Source of the DNA: Bacillota bacterium
GTDB lineage: Bacteria; Bacillota_E; RBS10-35; JAJYVN01
Length of the DNA: 22,062 bases
Reading direction: 5' to 3'
NCBI GenBank assembly: GCA_021846605.1
Contig: JAJZWQ010000035.1
Span: forward strand, 1 to 22,062
Positions within the stretch are counted from its first letter, which is position 1. Each line of letters opens with the position of its first letter. The translations under genes and the position numbers were made by a program. The notes under the pieces were generated by a model, which saw only the letters and a program-made list of their open reading frames with translations, did no database searches and was not told the DNA's origin. Of the stretch, positions 1 to 7,603 are shown piece after piece.

Positions 1-108
1 TGCGAAAGGCCATCGCTCGGTGGGAGGGCTGCCGAGGGGTTCAGCGGCAAGGCCTTTGGACCGATGATGGCGACCTTCCACCGCGCCGCCGGAGACCGCC
101 GTGGCGCC

Positions 109-822
109 TTATCTGAACGGTATTGCGGCTAAAGCCGGGGGCTTGCGCCGCGTCTCTCTGGTCATCGCCGTAGTCGTAGAGGTAGCTGCCCAGGGACCAC
201 TTGGCGGCACTGTTGTCCCCTTGACCCAGTCGATCGTGTTGGTCGGGGTGTTCCAGCCCACCTCCATGTCGGAGGCGCCCGCCGCGCTGATCTCCCCCGA
301 CGCCCCGTGCTGGCGCAGCCACACGTTGAGGCTGTTCACCATCCGGCCCCATGCCTGCCCGTGGCTGTATGTCGTGGCGCCATGATCGTTGCTCGTGCCG
401 ACGGCGATGGTGGCGTGGGGCCGTGGCGCCCAGAACTTCCACCACGGGACGCCGCAGGACCGGAAGCCGTCCGCCCAGGCCTGGATGCCCGCGGTGATGG
501 TCTGGATCGACACGTTTTGGTCCCCGAAGTCGTAGGTGCCGTACTGCGTGCCGTTGGCGTACCACGTCTGGGGCTGCCCGAAGTCCAGGAGGTACAGGCC
601 CTGCTTCAGGTGCGCGGAGGCGGCCTGGCGACCGTCGCCGCATCCCTCGGCGCGCAGCAACGCCGGACGGGCCCAGGTCACGTAGCGGCTGGAGGTCGCC
701 GGGGGAGCGGAGACGGCCACGGGCTGGCCGACGGCGGTCGCCGCCCTCCGTTGACACCCCGTGGTGGCCAGCAGCAGAGCACAGACCAGGACCCGGAGGC
801 CGGTGGCCGCCTTGGTTGCCAT
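109..822 (-). CDS. Putative secreted lipoprotein, probably frameshifted near its C-terminus
   Basis: I do not recognise a named family. The 237-residue product opens with a basic stretch and a hydrophobic signal segment (about residues 8-22) ending in ATTGC, a loose lipobox with Cys23, so it is probably exported and lipid-anchored. The start is supported by GAGGAGC five bases before the ATG. The body is rich in Trp, Tyr and Gly (for example DFGDQNV and GVPWWKFW), which suits an extracytoplasmic globular domain. The last 35 residues change character. In the neighbouring frame the sequence continues as an aromatic stretch, AKWSLGSYLYDYGDD, beginning at a run of four C (plus strand 217-220); one extra base there would join the two frames into a product stopping at 41. 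I infer a one-base deletion, or a sequencing error. The gene is divergent from the ATPase gene. Nothing in the sequence gives the function. Confidence 0.6.
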   Translation of the reverse strand: MATKAATGLRVLVCALLLATTGCQRRAATAVGQPVAVSAPPATSSRYVTWARPALLRAEGCGDGRQAASAHLKQGLYLLDFGQPQTWYANGTQYGTYDFGDQNVSIQTITAGIQAWADGFRSCGVPWWKFWAPRPHATIAVGTSNDHGATTYSHGQAWGRMVNSLNVWLRQHGASGEISAAGASDMEVGWNTPTNTIDWVKGTTVPPSGPWAATSTTTAMTRETRRKPPALAAIPFR

Positions 823-1007
823 GATTGCTCCTCGATGGACGCCTCTCCCGGGACGTCTCCAGTTTCGACCCCAGGCCGCGCCCTCCCGGCCAGGTGGCGT
901 TTTCTGGAAACTCCGCCGGCACCCACCACCGGGCGACAGGACTCACATGGGGATTGTGGAAGTGGGTGGCGCCCGGCGTGGCATTGGGGCCCGCCGAACT
1001 GAAAGGG

Positions 1008-2291
1008 GTGCGGTTCCCGCTGTCTGCACCGCCAGTGGCCGCTGATCTCACCGCCGTCACGCGGCGCGCCGACTCGCTTCAGATCTTCCGCGGCGTGCTG
1101 GCCAGCCCCCCCGGGCGCGCCTGGATCAGCGCTCTGCGCGCCGCGGCCCAGGGCGACTGGCCCCGGGCCGCCCGCGCCCACGGCCGCCTCTTCGCCGCCC
1201 TGGCGGCCGAGGGTTGGGTCGGCGATGCCTGGCGCTGCCATGTCGCGCAGCGTACCGTGTTGGACGGGAATATCTTCACCCTCGGGCCGGCGCCGGGCGC
1301 CGGACTGCAGGCGGCCGCCGCGGCGGATCTGCGGGCGCTGGAGGAGTTGACGGCACCGGACGTATTGGGTCGGGTCGCCGCGGAGTTGGCCGCCCGGGGG
1401 TACGCCGCGCCGCCCCCCAGGGACCTCGGAACCCGTCGCCCGGCGGGTCTGGTGGGCGAATTGTGCGCGTCCGGGCCGTGGGCCGAGCGCGCCGCCGCGC
1501 TGCGGGCACATGCCCGGCAGGGGGGCGCCGGGCCCTTCGCCCAGCCGCTGGCCTTCCGGTGGGACGCGCGGGATGCCCGGGTCCGCGCCGTGGAACGTCC
1601 CGACCTCCCTGGGGCGGACGCGCTGTGCGGTTACGAGGCAGAGCGCCGGCAGGTGTTGGAGAACACCGAACGCCTGGTGTGCGGTCTGCCGGCGAACGAC
1701 GTGCTCCTCTATGGCGACCGGGGCACCGGGAAGTCGTCCACGGTGAAGTCCCTCCTTCCGCGGTTCGCCGGGCGGGGGTTGCGGCTGGTGGAGTTGGGGC
1801 GGCGGGCTCTCGGGGACCTGCCCCAACTGGGCGAACGGTTGGCGGGCGCCCCACAACGCTTCATCGTGTTCGTGGACGACCTCTCGTTCGAGGAGGACGA
1901 CAGCGCCTACCGGGACGCCAAGTCGGCCCTGCAGGGCGGGATCCAGGCGCGTCCGCGCAACGTCTGTGTGTACGCGACGAGCAATCGCCGGCACCTGGTC
2001 CAGGAGCGGCTGTCCGAGCGGGACCCCGATGATCCGCGCGGCGGGGACGCCGTCCAGGAGAAGCTGTCGTTGGCCGACCGCTTCGGGCTGACGGTGGTGT
2101 TCGGCGCCCCCGATCAGGACCTGTACCTGCGCATCGTGGACCACCTGGCCACCACGCGCGCGCTGGCCCTGGGTCCAGCGGAACTCCACGCCGCGGCCCT
2201 CCGCTGGGCGCTCTGGCACAACGGGCGTTCGGGGCGCACGGCCCGCCAGTTCGTCGACGCCCTGTCCCTGGAGCCGCCGTCCGACGAGTGA
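1008..2291 (+). CDS. DUF815-type AAA ATPase
   Basis: P-loop ATPase of the DUF815 family (AAA superfamily), cytoplasmic and of unknown biological role. With a GTG start at 1008 the product is 427 residues. The N-terminal third is alanine/arginine-rich and mostly helical. The nucleotide-binding core follows: Walker A GDRGTGKSS near residue 236, Walker B FIVFVDDLSFEE near 285, and a sensor-like stretch YATSNRRHL near 322. The family-typical EKLSLADRFGL and the C-terminal SGRTARQFVD are also present, so the protein is full length. The start is uncertain. The frame is open back to a TTG at 825, no clear ribosome binding site precedes the GTG at 1008, and a purine run (GAAAGGGG, 1001-1008) sits against it. 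The family length favours about 420-430 residues. It stands alone on the plus strand, with a possible promoter for the next gene at its end. Confidence 0.85.
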   Translation: MRFPLSAPPVAADLTAVTRRADSLQIFRGVLASPPGRAWISALRAAAQGDWPRAARAHGRLFAALAAEGWVGDAWRCHVAQRTVLDGNIFTLGPAPGAGLQAAAAADLRALEELTAPDVLGRVAAELAARGYAAPPPRDLGTRRPAGLVGELCASGPWAERAAALRAHARQGGAGPFAQPLAFRWDARDARVRAVERPDLPGADALCGYEAERRQVLENTERLVCGLPANDVLLYGDRGTGKSSTVKSLLPRFAGRGLRLVELGRRALGDLPQLGERLAGAPQRFIVFVDDLSFEEDDSAYRDAKSALQGGIQARPRNVCVYATSNRRHLVQERLSERDPDDPRGGDAVQEKLSLADRFGLTVVFGAPDQDLYLRIVDHLATTRALALGPAELHAAALRWALWHNGRSGRTARQFVDALSLEPPSDE

Positions 2292-2315
2292 CCGCCCACC
2301 GCGCGGTGGTACACT
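2287..2315 (+). promoter_or_regulatory. Possible extended -10 promoter with adjoining palindrome
   Basis: TGGTACACT at 2307-2315 matches an extended -10 element (TGnTAnAnT). The expected -35 position has only a poor hexamer, AGTGAC at 2287-2292. A perfect 14-bp palindrome, CCACCGCGCGGTGG (2296-2309), abuts the -10 and could be an operator. The site lies just after the ATPase stop codon and about 50-100 bases before the possible starts of the glycosyltransferase gene. This rests on pattern only. Confidence 0.3.
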
Positions 2316-2412
2316 GGGGCTGTTTGGGAAGGGATCCCGACAGCGGAGGGGGAGAAGGCGCCTGCAGGACAACGCGCCGCCAACCGACCAGCCGAGGGCC
2401 CCACGGTTCCCC

Positions 2413-3885
2413 GTGTGGATCTGGCCCCTGGCCGTCATGATTTTCGGCTTCGTGCTGCGCACCCACCACGCCGACGTGCCCCTGGTGGACACCTCCGACT
2501 GGCGGCAGACCGATACCGCGACGATCGCCTATTTCTTCTATCATGACGGCATCGCGCTGTTGCACCCGCAGCTGTGGCACGACGGTCCCGGCCCCGACTA
2601 CACCCAACTGGAGTTCCAGATCACCCCGGCGATCGTCGCGCTTCTGGCCCACGTCTTCGGGTACGGGCGCGTCCTGCTGCACCTGGTCGCCGACGGCTTC
2701 TTCAGCCTGGCGGTGCTGCCGCTGTGGGACCTGACGCAGCGGCGCTTCGGGCGCGGCGCCGCGGCATGGGTCGTTCTGGTCTACACCCTGCTCCCCCTGG
2801 GCATCTTTTTCGGCCGGGTCTTCCAGCCCGAGCCGGCCCAGGTGTTCTTCGGCATCCTGAGCTTCTGGGCGGTGGAGCGCTGGGCCACGCGCCGCACGGC
2901 CCGCTGGTACGTCCTGTCCATGGTGATCGCCTCGTTGGCGGTGCTAGCCAAACTGCCCAACGGGATGATCCTCCCGGCCCTGGCCGCGTTCACCCTGGAG
3001 GACGTCCTGTGGCGCTGGCGCGAGATGCTGCGCCTGCGGCGGCTGCTCGAGGTGGCCGGACTCACCCTGGTTCCCGCCGGCGCCGGCGCCGCCTACACCC
3101 TGATCCAGGGGGCCGTGGCCGGGAGCGGCAGTCACTACGTCAACTTCATCGTGACATCGCTGGGCAACGCCTACATCGCCGGCTCCAGCAGCCTGGCGCA
3201 CTTCGCCTGGCACAACGTCCTGGGGATGGCCATCACCCCGGGGGGTCTGGCCGCCGGCGTGGTCGGCGCGTGGGTGCTGGCCCGGCGCCCCCGCGTGACG
3301 TGGGTCTGGGCGTGGGGTGTGGGCATCGCGATCTACGCGGTGGTGGTGCTCCGCGCCATCCGCTTCCAGTACTACCTCATGCCGATCCTGCCCTGGGTGG
3401 CCCTGATGGCCGGGATCGGCCTGGATCACCTCGCGCGGCGGGTGCCCGAGTTGCTGCCCCGCGCCCTGCGCCTGTATCCGCAGATCGCCGCGGTCTGCCT
3501 GGTGGGTTCCCTGCTGGCGGGGGGGCTCTTCCAGATCCAGGGCTACTGGCCGCCCTACATGACCTGGTATCAGCAGGGCACGGCCCTGGACCGGACGCTG
3601 CCCCCCGGTGTGACGGTGATCCTCTCCGGCACCTTCAACCCGACGTTGCTGTACTACGCCCGGCGGCACGGATACCGCGTGAATCCCCTCTCGCTGTCCG
3701 TGCTGGACGCGGACATCCTGGGCGGGGCGAGCTACCTCCTGGATGTTGGGGGCATCAGCACTTGCCTGGCGGCGTACCTGAACAAAACGTTCCCGGTCCA
3801 AAACGTGGACGGCCTGCGTGTCTACCGTCTGGGGACCTCCCCGCCACCGGCGCCCGCCGCCCTGTGCTCCGGCGGCACGGCGTAG
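2413..3885 (+). CDS. GT39-like polytopic membrane glycosyltransferase
   Basis: Integral membrane protein of the PMT/ArnT (GT39, GT-C fold) type, which moves sugars from polyprenyl-phosphate donors on the outer face of the membrane. The 490-residue product starts with a transmembrane helix, then an extracytoplasmic loop with the motif SDWRQTDTATIAYFF near residues 28-42 typical of this family, where the acidic residue is expected to act in catalysis. Many hydrophobic helices follow to about residue 380, then a soluble C-terminal tail of about 100 residues. The acceptor cannot be read from sequence. The GTG at 2413 has no good ribosome binding site. An in-frame CTG at 2362 lies seven bases after GGAG within a strong purine tract (2345-2358) and would add 17 residues, so the true start may be that CTG. 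The gene converges on csrA, 29 bases away. Confidence 0.8.
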   Translation: MWIWPLAVMIFGFVLRTHHADVPLVDTSDWRQTDTATIAYFFYHDGIALLHPQLWHDGPGPDYTQLEFQITPAIVALLAHVFGYGRVLLHLVADGFFSLAVLPLWDLTQRRFGRGAAAWVVLVYTLLPLGIFFGRVFQPEPAQVFFGILSFWAVERWATRRTARWYVLSMVIASLAVLAKLPNGMILPALAAFTLEDVLWRWREMLRLRRLLEVAGLTLVPAGAGAAYTLIQGAVAGSGSHYVNFIVTSLGNAYIAGSSSLAHFAWHNVLGMAITPGGLAAGVVGAWVLARRPRVTWVWAWGVGIAIYAVVVLRAIRFQYYLMPILPWVALMAGIGLDHLARRVPELLPRALRLYPQIAAVCLVGSLLAGGLFQIQGYWPPYMTWYQQGTALDRTLPPGVTVILSGTFNPTLLYYARRHGYRVNPLSLSVLDADILGGASYLLDVGGISTCLAAYLNKTFPVQNVDGLRVYRLGTSPPPAPAALCSGGTA

Positions 3886-3915
3886 GGGCGGCCCCTGTGG
3901 GGCACCCCCGGGGGT
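3884..3915. terminator. Possible bidirectional terminator region between the glycosyltransferase gene and csrA
   Basis: The 29-base gap between the two convergent stop codons is packed with inverted repeats: AGGGGC/GCCCCT at 3884-3896 and a perfect palindrome ACCCCCGGGGGT at 3904-3915. There is no T-run on either side, so intrinsic termination is uncertain. Confidence 0.3.
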
Positions 3916-4157
3916 CAGGGCGTGGCGCTGGGGGCCGGTCCCGGGCTCTGTCCGGGAAGGACACCGGAGGAGCGGGAGGGGCCCCCGTCCCGGCTCGCAT
4001 CGAACACCTCGCGGCGCAGCACGGTTGTGGAACGCGGCGCCGTGATCCCCAAGCGCACCTGCGCGTGCGGGCCGTGCCCCTGCACTGAGACCACGGTGAT
4101 GGCCACATCCTCACCGATCATGATCGTCTCATTCACCCGCCGCGTCAGCACCAGCAT
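3915..4157 (-). CDS. csrA: CsrA-family RNA-binding translational regulator
   Basis: Small dimeric RNA-binding protein that binds GGA motifs in mRNA leaders and represses or stabilises messages. The 80-residue product starts with the hallmark MLVLTRRVNETIMIGEDVAITVV and carries QVRLGITAPRSTTVLRREVF, which holds the conserved GI.AP segment and the arginine-containing RNA-binding strand. The ATG at 4157 follows GGGAGGG at seven bases. Two features differ from typical CsrA. The turn before QVRLGI reads QGHGPHA, about four residues longer than usual, and about 25 residues rich in Gly, Ser and Pro follow the core. Firmicutes csrA usually lies with fliW in flagellar operons. Here neither fliW nor any flagellar gene is adjacent. 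Confidence 0.9.
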   Translation of the reverse strand: MLVLTRRVNETIMIGEDVAITVVSVQGHGPHAQVRLGITAPRSTTVLRREVFDASRDGGPSRSSGVLPGQSPGPAPSATP

Positions 4158-4495
4158 GCTTATGCCCTCCCTGCGCCTGCGGCGTTCCGCAGCCAGTGTC
4201 GCGGGCCGCCCCTGCGGCTGGCCGCGCCTGCTGCGGCACCGTCCCTGCAGACGAAGCCACGATCGGATTCGCCCACCTGTGGGCGGTCGCATTCGCTGGG
4301 CCGGGTAAAGGTTCCTGCCAGAACCAACCTCCACGCGCCGCCACTCGACCCTCTGCTGGCGACAATCCTCGCACGGAGGGGCGGCTCCGCCCGTCGTCCG
4401 CCATCCGGCCGCATGCCCCCGGACCGCGGCGGGAATGCTGGCAGGCATGGGCGCCTCCGGCACGTCCTGGAAGGGGCCCGTGGAGGTGCACGCGC
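4158..4495. other. Intergenic region between divergent csrA and helix-turn-helix genes
   Basis: 338 bases with no convincing gene. It must carry the promoters of both divergent genes, but I found no good -35/-10 pair. Two short inverted repeats share a CT centre: CGCCCAC-CT-GTGGGCG at 4270-4285 and GGGCGG-CT-CCGCCC at 4379-4392. They could be operators or small RNA hairpins; the second lies about 100 bases before the downstream start codon. Confidence 0.4.
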
Positions 4496-4957
4496 ATGGA
4501 TGTCCTGGCGGAGGCCGCTGGTGGGGCACAGGAGCGGACGGAAGGCGAGACGGCCGCGGACCTGCGGGCGATGGCGCCCAACCAGCAGCGGCGGGTGATC
4601 CTGGAGATGGTGCGAGCGGGGCAATCCGACACCCAGATCGGCGCCCGGTTCGAGCTGAGTCCCTGGCAGGTACGCAACCTGCGCTACCGCTTGGGCGTCA
4701 AGAAGGACCGAGGGGGGCGGGTACGGCGGACCGCGGCCGGCCGAACCCAGGCCCATTCGGCGGCCACGGCGGGGACCATGCGGCTTCCGCGGCTGGCGGC
4801 GGCTGTCGAGCGGATGGGGGTGCGTATGGCGGGGCTGTTCTCCGCTGAGGAAGCCGGCGGTCGCCTCACCGCCCTCGGGGGTCTCCTCTCGTCGTCCGAG
4901 GGACGGTACGAGGTGCGCGTGGCCATCCACCAAGTCGCGGACAGCGGGGGTCGCTGA
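4496..4957 (+). CDS. Small helix-turn-helix DNA-binding protein
   Basis: A 153-residue product with a predicted homeodomain-like helix-turn-helix around residues 28-66. NQQRRVILEMVRAG is followed by SDTQIGARFELSPWQVRNLR, with the turn and recognition helix in the second part, and then a basic segment, KKDRGGRVRRTAAGR, that could contact the DNA backbone. The C-terminal half (about 95-153) is helical and probably mediates dimerisation or ligand binding. The ATG is well supported by GGAGGTG (4482-4488) seven bases upstream. It is probably a transcription regulator; its targets are unknown, with csrA, divergent across the repeat-containing spacer, and the downstream gene as candidates. The specific family is not recognised. 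Confidence 0.65.
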   Translation: MDVLAEAAGGAQERTEGETAADLRAMAPNQQRRVILEMVRAGQSDTQIGARFELSPWQVRNLRYRLGVKKDRGGRVRRTAAGRTQAHSAATAGTMRLPRLAAAVERMGVRMAGLFSAEEAGGRLTALGGLLSSSEGRYEVRVAIHQVADSGGR

Positions 4958-4964
4958 CCCCCGC
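4944..4964 (+). terminator. Possible hairpin terminator over the stop codon of the HTH gene
   Basis: A perfect nine-base stem, GCGGGGGTC-GCT-GACCCCCGC, spans the TGA stop codon. There is no following T-run, so it may be an attenuator or an mRNA-stabilising hairpin rather than a classical terminator. Confidence 0.35.
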
Positions 4965-5103
4965 CTCCGCCCGTGCGACCTCCCCCGGCTGGCGCGTGGA
5001 CGGTGGAGTCCGGCGCCGCCGCTCCCTCTTGGTCTCGCGGCCCGCGTGGGCGGCAGGCCCAGGGCAGGCGTCGTCGAAATGGCGCACGCTGGGGGGGGAT
5101 CGC

Positions 5104-6432
5104 GTGGCAAAAGAGTTACTGGAACGTCCCGCAGTGGTGGGGCGTGGCGGCGGCATTCACCGGCAACGGTTCGCCGTGCCGGACGCGGGCGAAGGCATCT
5201 TGAACCTGCGCATCGCCGCGGCGGGGACCGACTGGGCGAAGCCGGATCAGGAGGCCGGCACGCTGCGCGTGGAGTTCGAGGGCAGCTACAGCCAGCACTT
5301 GGTGGTGTTCGGCGGGGCCGAGGAGGTGCTCTACCAGCGCATGCTGGGAGACATCGGCGTCGGGGCCCACGAGATCATGTTCACCTTCTCGCCGGAGGGC
5401 TCCGCCCCTCGGGCCCAGTGGATCCGGGTCAACAGCATGACCATCGACGTGATCCAGTACAAGGACCCCGCCTACCCGGCCGTCACGAACGCGCCGCTGC
5501 TGTACGGACGCGCGGAGAGCGACTCCTACGAGATGCGCAAGTCCGACACCCCGATGTACACCTTCTACCGCTTTCCGCAGGGTGGACCCACCGGCCGCGA
5601 GGTGGAGTACTTCGTGATGTTCAGCCACACGGACAAGGGCACCGACCCCGCCCTGCGCCTGGCGCAAACCGGCTGCCTGGCGGCGATCGAGTGGTCCTTC
5701 CATGGCGCCCTGGACAGCGCGGGAAGGGCCACCAAGAACGGAGCGTTGCAGGGCCGCAACCACCGTCCCCACGGCTTTGCCGGCACCTATGACATGGGCA
5801 CCCACCCCGTGCTGCAGAGCGCGGGCTATGAGGGGATGTTCCACGACCGCCAGACCACCCCGTACCGCTTTGCGCTGCCCCCGCTGACCATGCTGCCACC
5901 GGACCGCCCCCTGGCCTGGATGCAGAACGTCTATCCGGTCTCCTACCGCGTCGCGGCCAAGGAACTGGTCCGCGACGCGGCGAGGCTGGAGAAGCCGGGA
6001 AACCCCAAGACCAAGGCCCTCACCGACCCGCACAACTACCTGTTCCTGCAGTTCGGGCTGGAGATCGCCGAGGGCCAGCGCCACGTGCCGACCCTGGAGG
6101 TCCTGGTGTTCCTGCACGGCAAGGACGAGCCCTTCTCTTCGGCCTTCGGCGACCCCCGCTGGGGAATCACCCCGACGGGGCCCTTCGCGACCGCCGTCAA
6201 GGTGCCGTCCGCCGTGGGCGTGGAGTCCATCCGCGAGATCCGCGTGCGCGCCATGCCGGGGCGCCGCGATCCGTTCAAGCTCCAGGTGACCGGTCCCCAG
6301 GCCGCCTTCTTCCTGGACGGTCCAGAGTTCGACGTCGGCCCGATGCTGCCCGGGGTTCCCTCCACCGAAGCCGCAACGCTCAGCCGCGAGACGTCGGAAG
6401 CCGTGGTCTTCCAGGCCGGCGCCTCTGGCTAG
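5104..6432 (+). CDS. Conserved-looking hypothetical protein, 442 residues
   Basis: I do not recognise this protein. With the GTG at 5104, six bases after a run of eight G (5091-5098), it is 442 residues with no signal peptide or membrane span, so probably cytoplasmic. Composition is that of a well-folded, beta-rich protein with many aromatic residues. It has two apparent parts. Residues about 1-120 resemble a beta-sandwich (TLRVEFEGSYSQHLVVFGGAEEVLYQ broken by turns). The central part, residues about 150-290, is rich in His, Tyr and Trp, with stretches such as CLAAIEWSFHGA, NHRPHGFAGTYDMGTHP and YEGMFHDRQTTPYRF. These clustered His/Asp/Tyr residues could form a metal or sugar site, but this is a guess. 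The frame is open to 4996 upstream; the later start is chosen for its purine tract and composition. The gene ends just before a strong hairpin. Confidence 0.6.
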   Translation: MAKELLERPAVVGRGGGIHRQRFAVPDAGEGILNLRIAAAGTDWAKPDQEAGTLRVEFEGSYSQHLVVFGGAEEVLYQRMLGDIGVGAHEIMFTFSPEGSAPRAQWIRVNSMTIDVIQYKDPAYPAVTNAPLLYGRAESDSYEMRKSDTPMYTFYRFPQGGPTGREVEYFVMFSHTDKGTDPALRLAQTGCLAAIEWSFHGALDSAGRATKNGALQGRNHRPHGFAGTYDMGTHPVLQSAGYEGMFHDRQTTPYRFALPPLTMLPPDRPLAWMQNVYPVSYRVAAKELVRDAARLEKPGNPKTKALTDPHNYLFLQFGLEIAEGQRHVPTLEVLVFLHGKDEPFSSAFGDPRWGITPTGPFATAVKVPSAVGVESIREIRVRAMPGRRDPFKLQVTGPQAAFFLDGPEFDVGPMLPGVPSTEAATLSRETSEAVVFQAGASG

Positions 6433-6468
6433 GCGGCGCTTTGCGCCGCGCCGCGATGCGACCTGCGG

Positions 6469-6503
6469 AATGCGGGGCGCGCCGGATCGGCGCGCCCCGC
6501 ATT
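6469..6503. terminator. Bidirectional hairpin terminator
   Basis: Perfect 15-bp inverted repeat: AATGCGGGGCGCGCC at 6469-6483 and GGCGCGCCCCGCATT at 6489-6503, separated by GGATC. On the plus strand the stem ends ATTTCG. It sits between the stops of two convergent genes (6432 and 6523), where a shared terminator is expected. A smaller hairpin, GCGGCGC-TTT-GCGCCGC, lies at 6433-6449. Confidence 0.75.
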
Positions 6504-6522
6504 TCGCCCGGGGCGGCCACGG

Positions 6523-7563
6523 TCAGCCCCTCCCCGCCCGGTATCCCTGCCAGCGCGCCATCGCCGCATCCTCGGCCGCGTAGTCATGTCCGCGGGCGAA
6601 GCGCAACCAATACGGCTCCAACAGAGGCAGGACCTCGTCCTGCGGCAGGTCCCACAACCAGCGCACCGTCCGCTCCAGGCCGCTGTCCGGGGCCACAGGC
6701 TCCCCATAGCCCAGCCGGGCGCGCAACCGGTGGAGGTCCAGGACCACCGGGGCGGGGACGGCCCAGGGCGGGACGGCCGGCAACAGCGGCGAGGGAACCG
6801 GGACCCCCTCCAGGGGGCACCCCGCCGCGCGGGCGCACGCCGCCGTCAGTTCGGCCAGGGCGGGGACCCGGCTGTCGCCCACGTTGAAGGCATGGCCGTC
6901 CGCCTCGCGCGGGTGGTCCAGCGCCAGGAGGATGGCGTGCACGGCATTGTCCACATATAGGCGATGCAGCAACTGGCCGCCCCCGTCCGGCAGCGCCAAA
7001 CGGGTCCGCCCGGCACGGAGCCGCCCGACGACGTGCCACTCCCGGGCCAACCGCACCCCCGGTCCATAGAGCGGAGCCAGGCGGAGCACCGTCGCCGGGT
7101 AGCCGCCGCCAGCGCGGGCGTTCCACACCCCGTCCTCGGCGCCCAGGGCCGTCCCGTCCCGTAACGGCGCGTCCTCCGGACATGGCACCGGCATGGGCCC
7201 GCCGCCGGCGTCAGGGGCATCTCGCCCGCCCGGGGCGTCCCGCGCGCCGGCGTAGACCCGCCAGGTGCCAACCTGGACGACCAGGCCGACGCGGTGGCGG
7301 AGCGCCGCCGCCGGCAGCTGGGGCCCGTCCAGGCCACGCGCGCCAAAATCCACCACGGCGTCGAACTCGGCGCCGCTCAGCGCCCGCCAGTCATCGGGTC
7401 GGGCGCGGCTGCCCGGGACGGGGATGATGCCCGCGGCGTCGGCCGGCAGGACGCCGAAACAGGTCACGTCCGCCCCGACGCGCCGCAACGCCTGCGTCAG
7501 CGCGGAACCCAGCGCCCCGTCGGCGTCCACCAGCAGGACCCGTAGGCGCACGTCGACGGCCAC
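6523..7563 (-). CDS. NAD(P)-dependent epimerase/dehydratase-like protein with degenerate active site
   Basis: Extended short-chain dehydrogenase/reductase fold. The 346-residue product has an N-terminal Rossmann motif, VLLVDADGALGSAL (residues 9-22), a beta-strand with VQVGTWRVYAG near 97-106, a TVLRLAPLYGPG segment near 158-169 and a C-terminal substrate region starting RLYVDNAVHAI near 201 with FNVGDSRVP. These are the landmarks of UDP-sugar epimerases. However, the catalytic Tyr-x-x-x-Lys expected about 20 residues before the LAPLYGPG segment is not seen: the stretch reads LGAEDGVWNARAGGGY. It may therefore be a nucleotide-binding sensor or have altered chemistry. The GTG at 7563 is preceded by GGGGGAG at seven bases. 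It is the last gene of the minus-strand run, 40 bases after priA, where def and fmt would usually lie. Confidence 0.75.
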   Translation of the reverse strand: MAVDVRLRVLLVDADGALGSALTQALRRVGADVTCFGVLPADAAGIIPVPGSRARPDDWRALSGAEFDAVVDFGARGLDGPQLPAAALRHRVGLVVQVGTWRVYAGARDAPGGRDAPDAGGGPMPVPCPEDAPLRDGTALGAEDGVWNARAGGGYPATVLRLAPLYGPGVRLAREWHVVGRLRAGRTRLALPDGGGQLLHRLYVDNAVHAILLALDHPREADGHAFNVGDSRVPALAELTAACARAAGCPLEGVPVPSPLLPAVPPWAVPAPVVLDLHRLRARLGYGEPVAPDSGLERTVRWLWDLPQDEVLPLLEPYWLRFARGHDYAAEDAAMARWQGYRAGRG

Positions 7564-7603
7564 GCCGTGTCTCCCCCTTCCGCGCAGTACATGCGCGCAC
7601 CGC

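Noticed and set aside
1..108. Minus-strand frame resembling a glycosyltransferase start (KVAIIGPKALP)
   Set aside because: No start codon in frame close by and only about 40 codons before the window edge; too little to call a gene.
2296..2309. Palindrome CCACCGCGCGGTGG as a terminator of the ATPase gene
   Set aside because: There is no loop and no T-run; it sits against a possible -10 element, so an operator is the better guess.
678..2492. A 604-residue open frame on the minus strand over the ATPase gene
   Set aside because: It mirrors the DUF815 ATPase gene, whose Walker motifs and codon bias are unambiguous.
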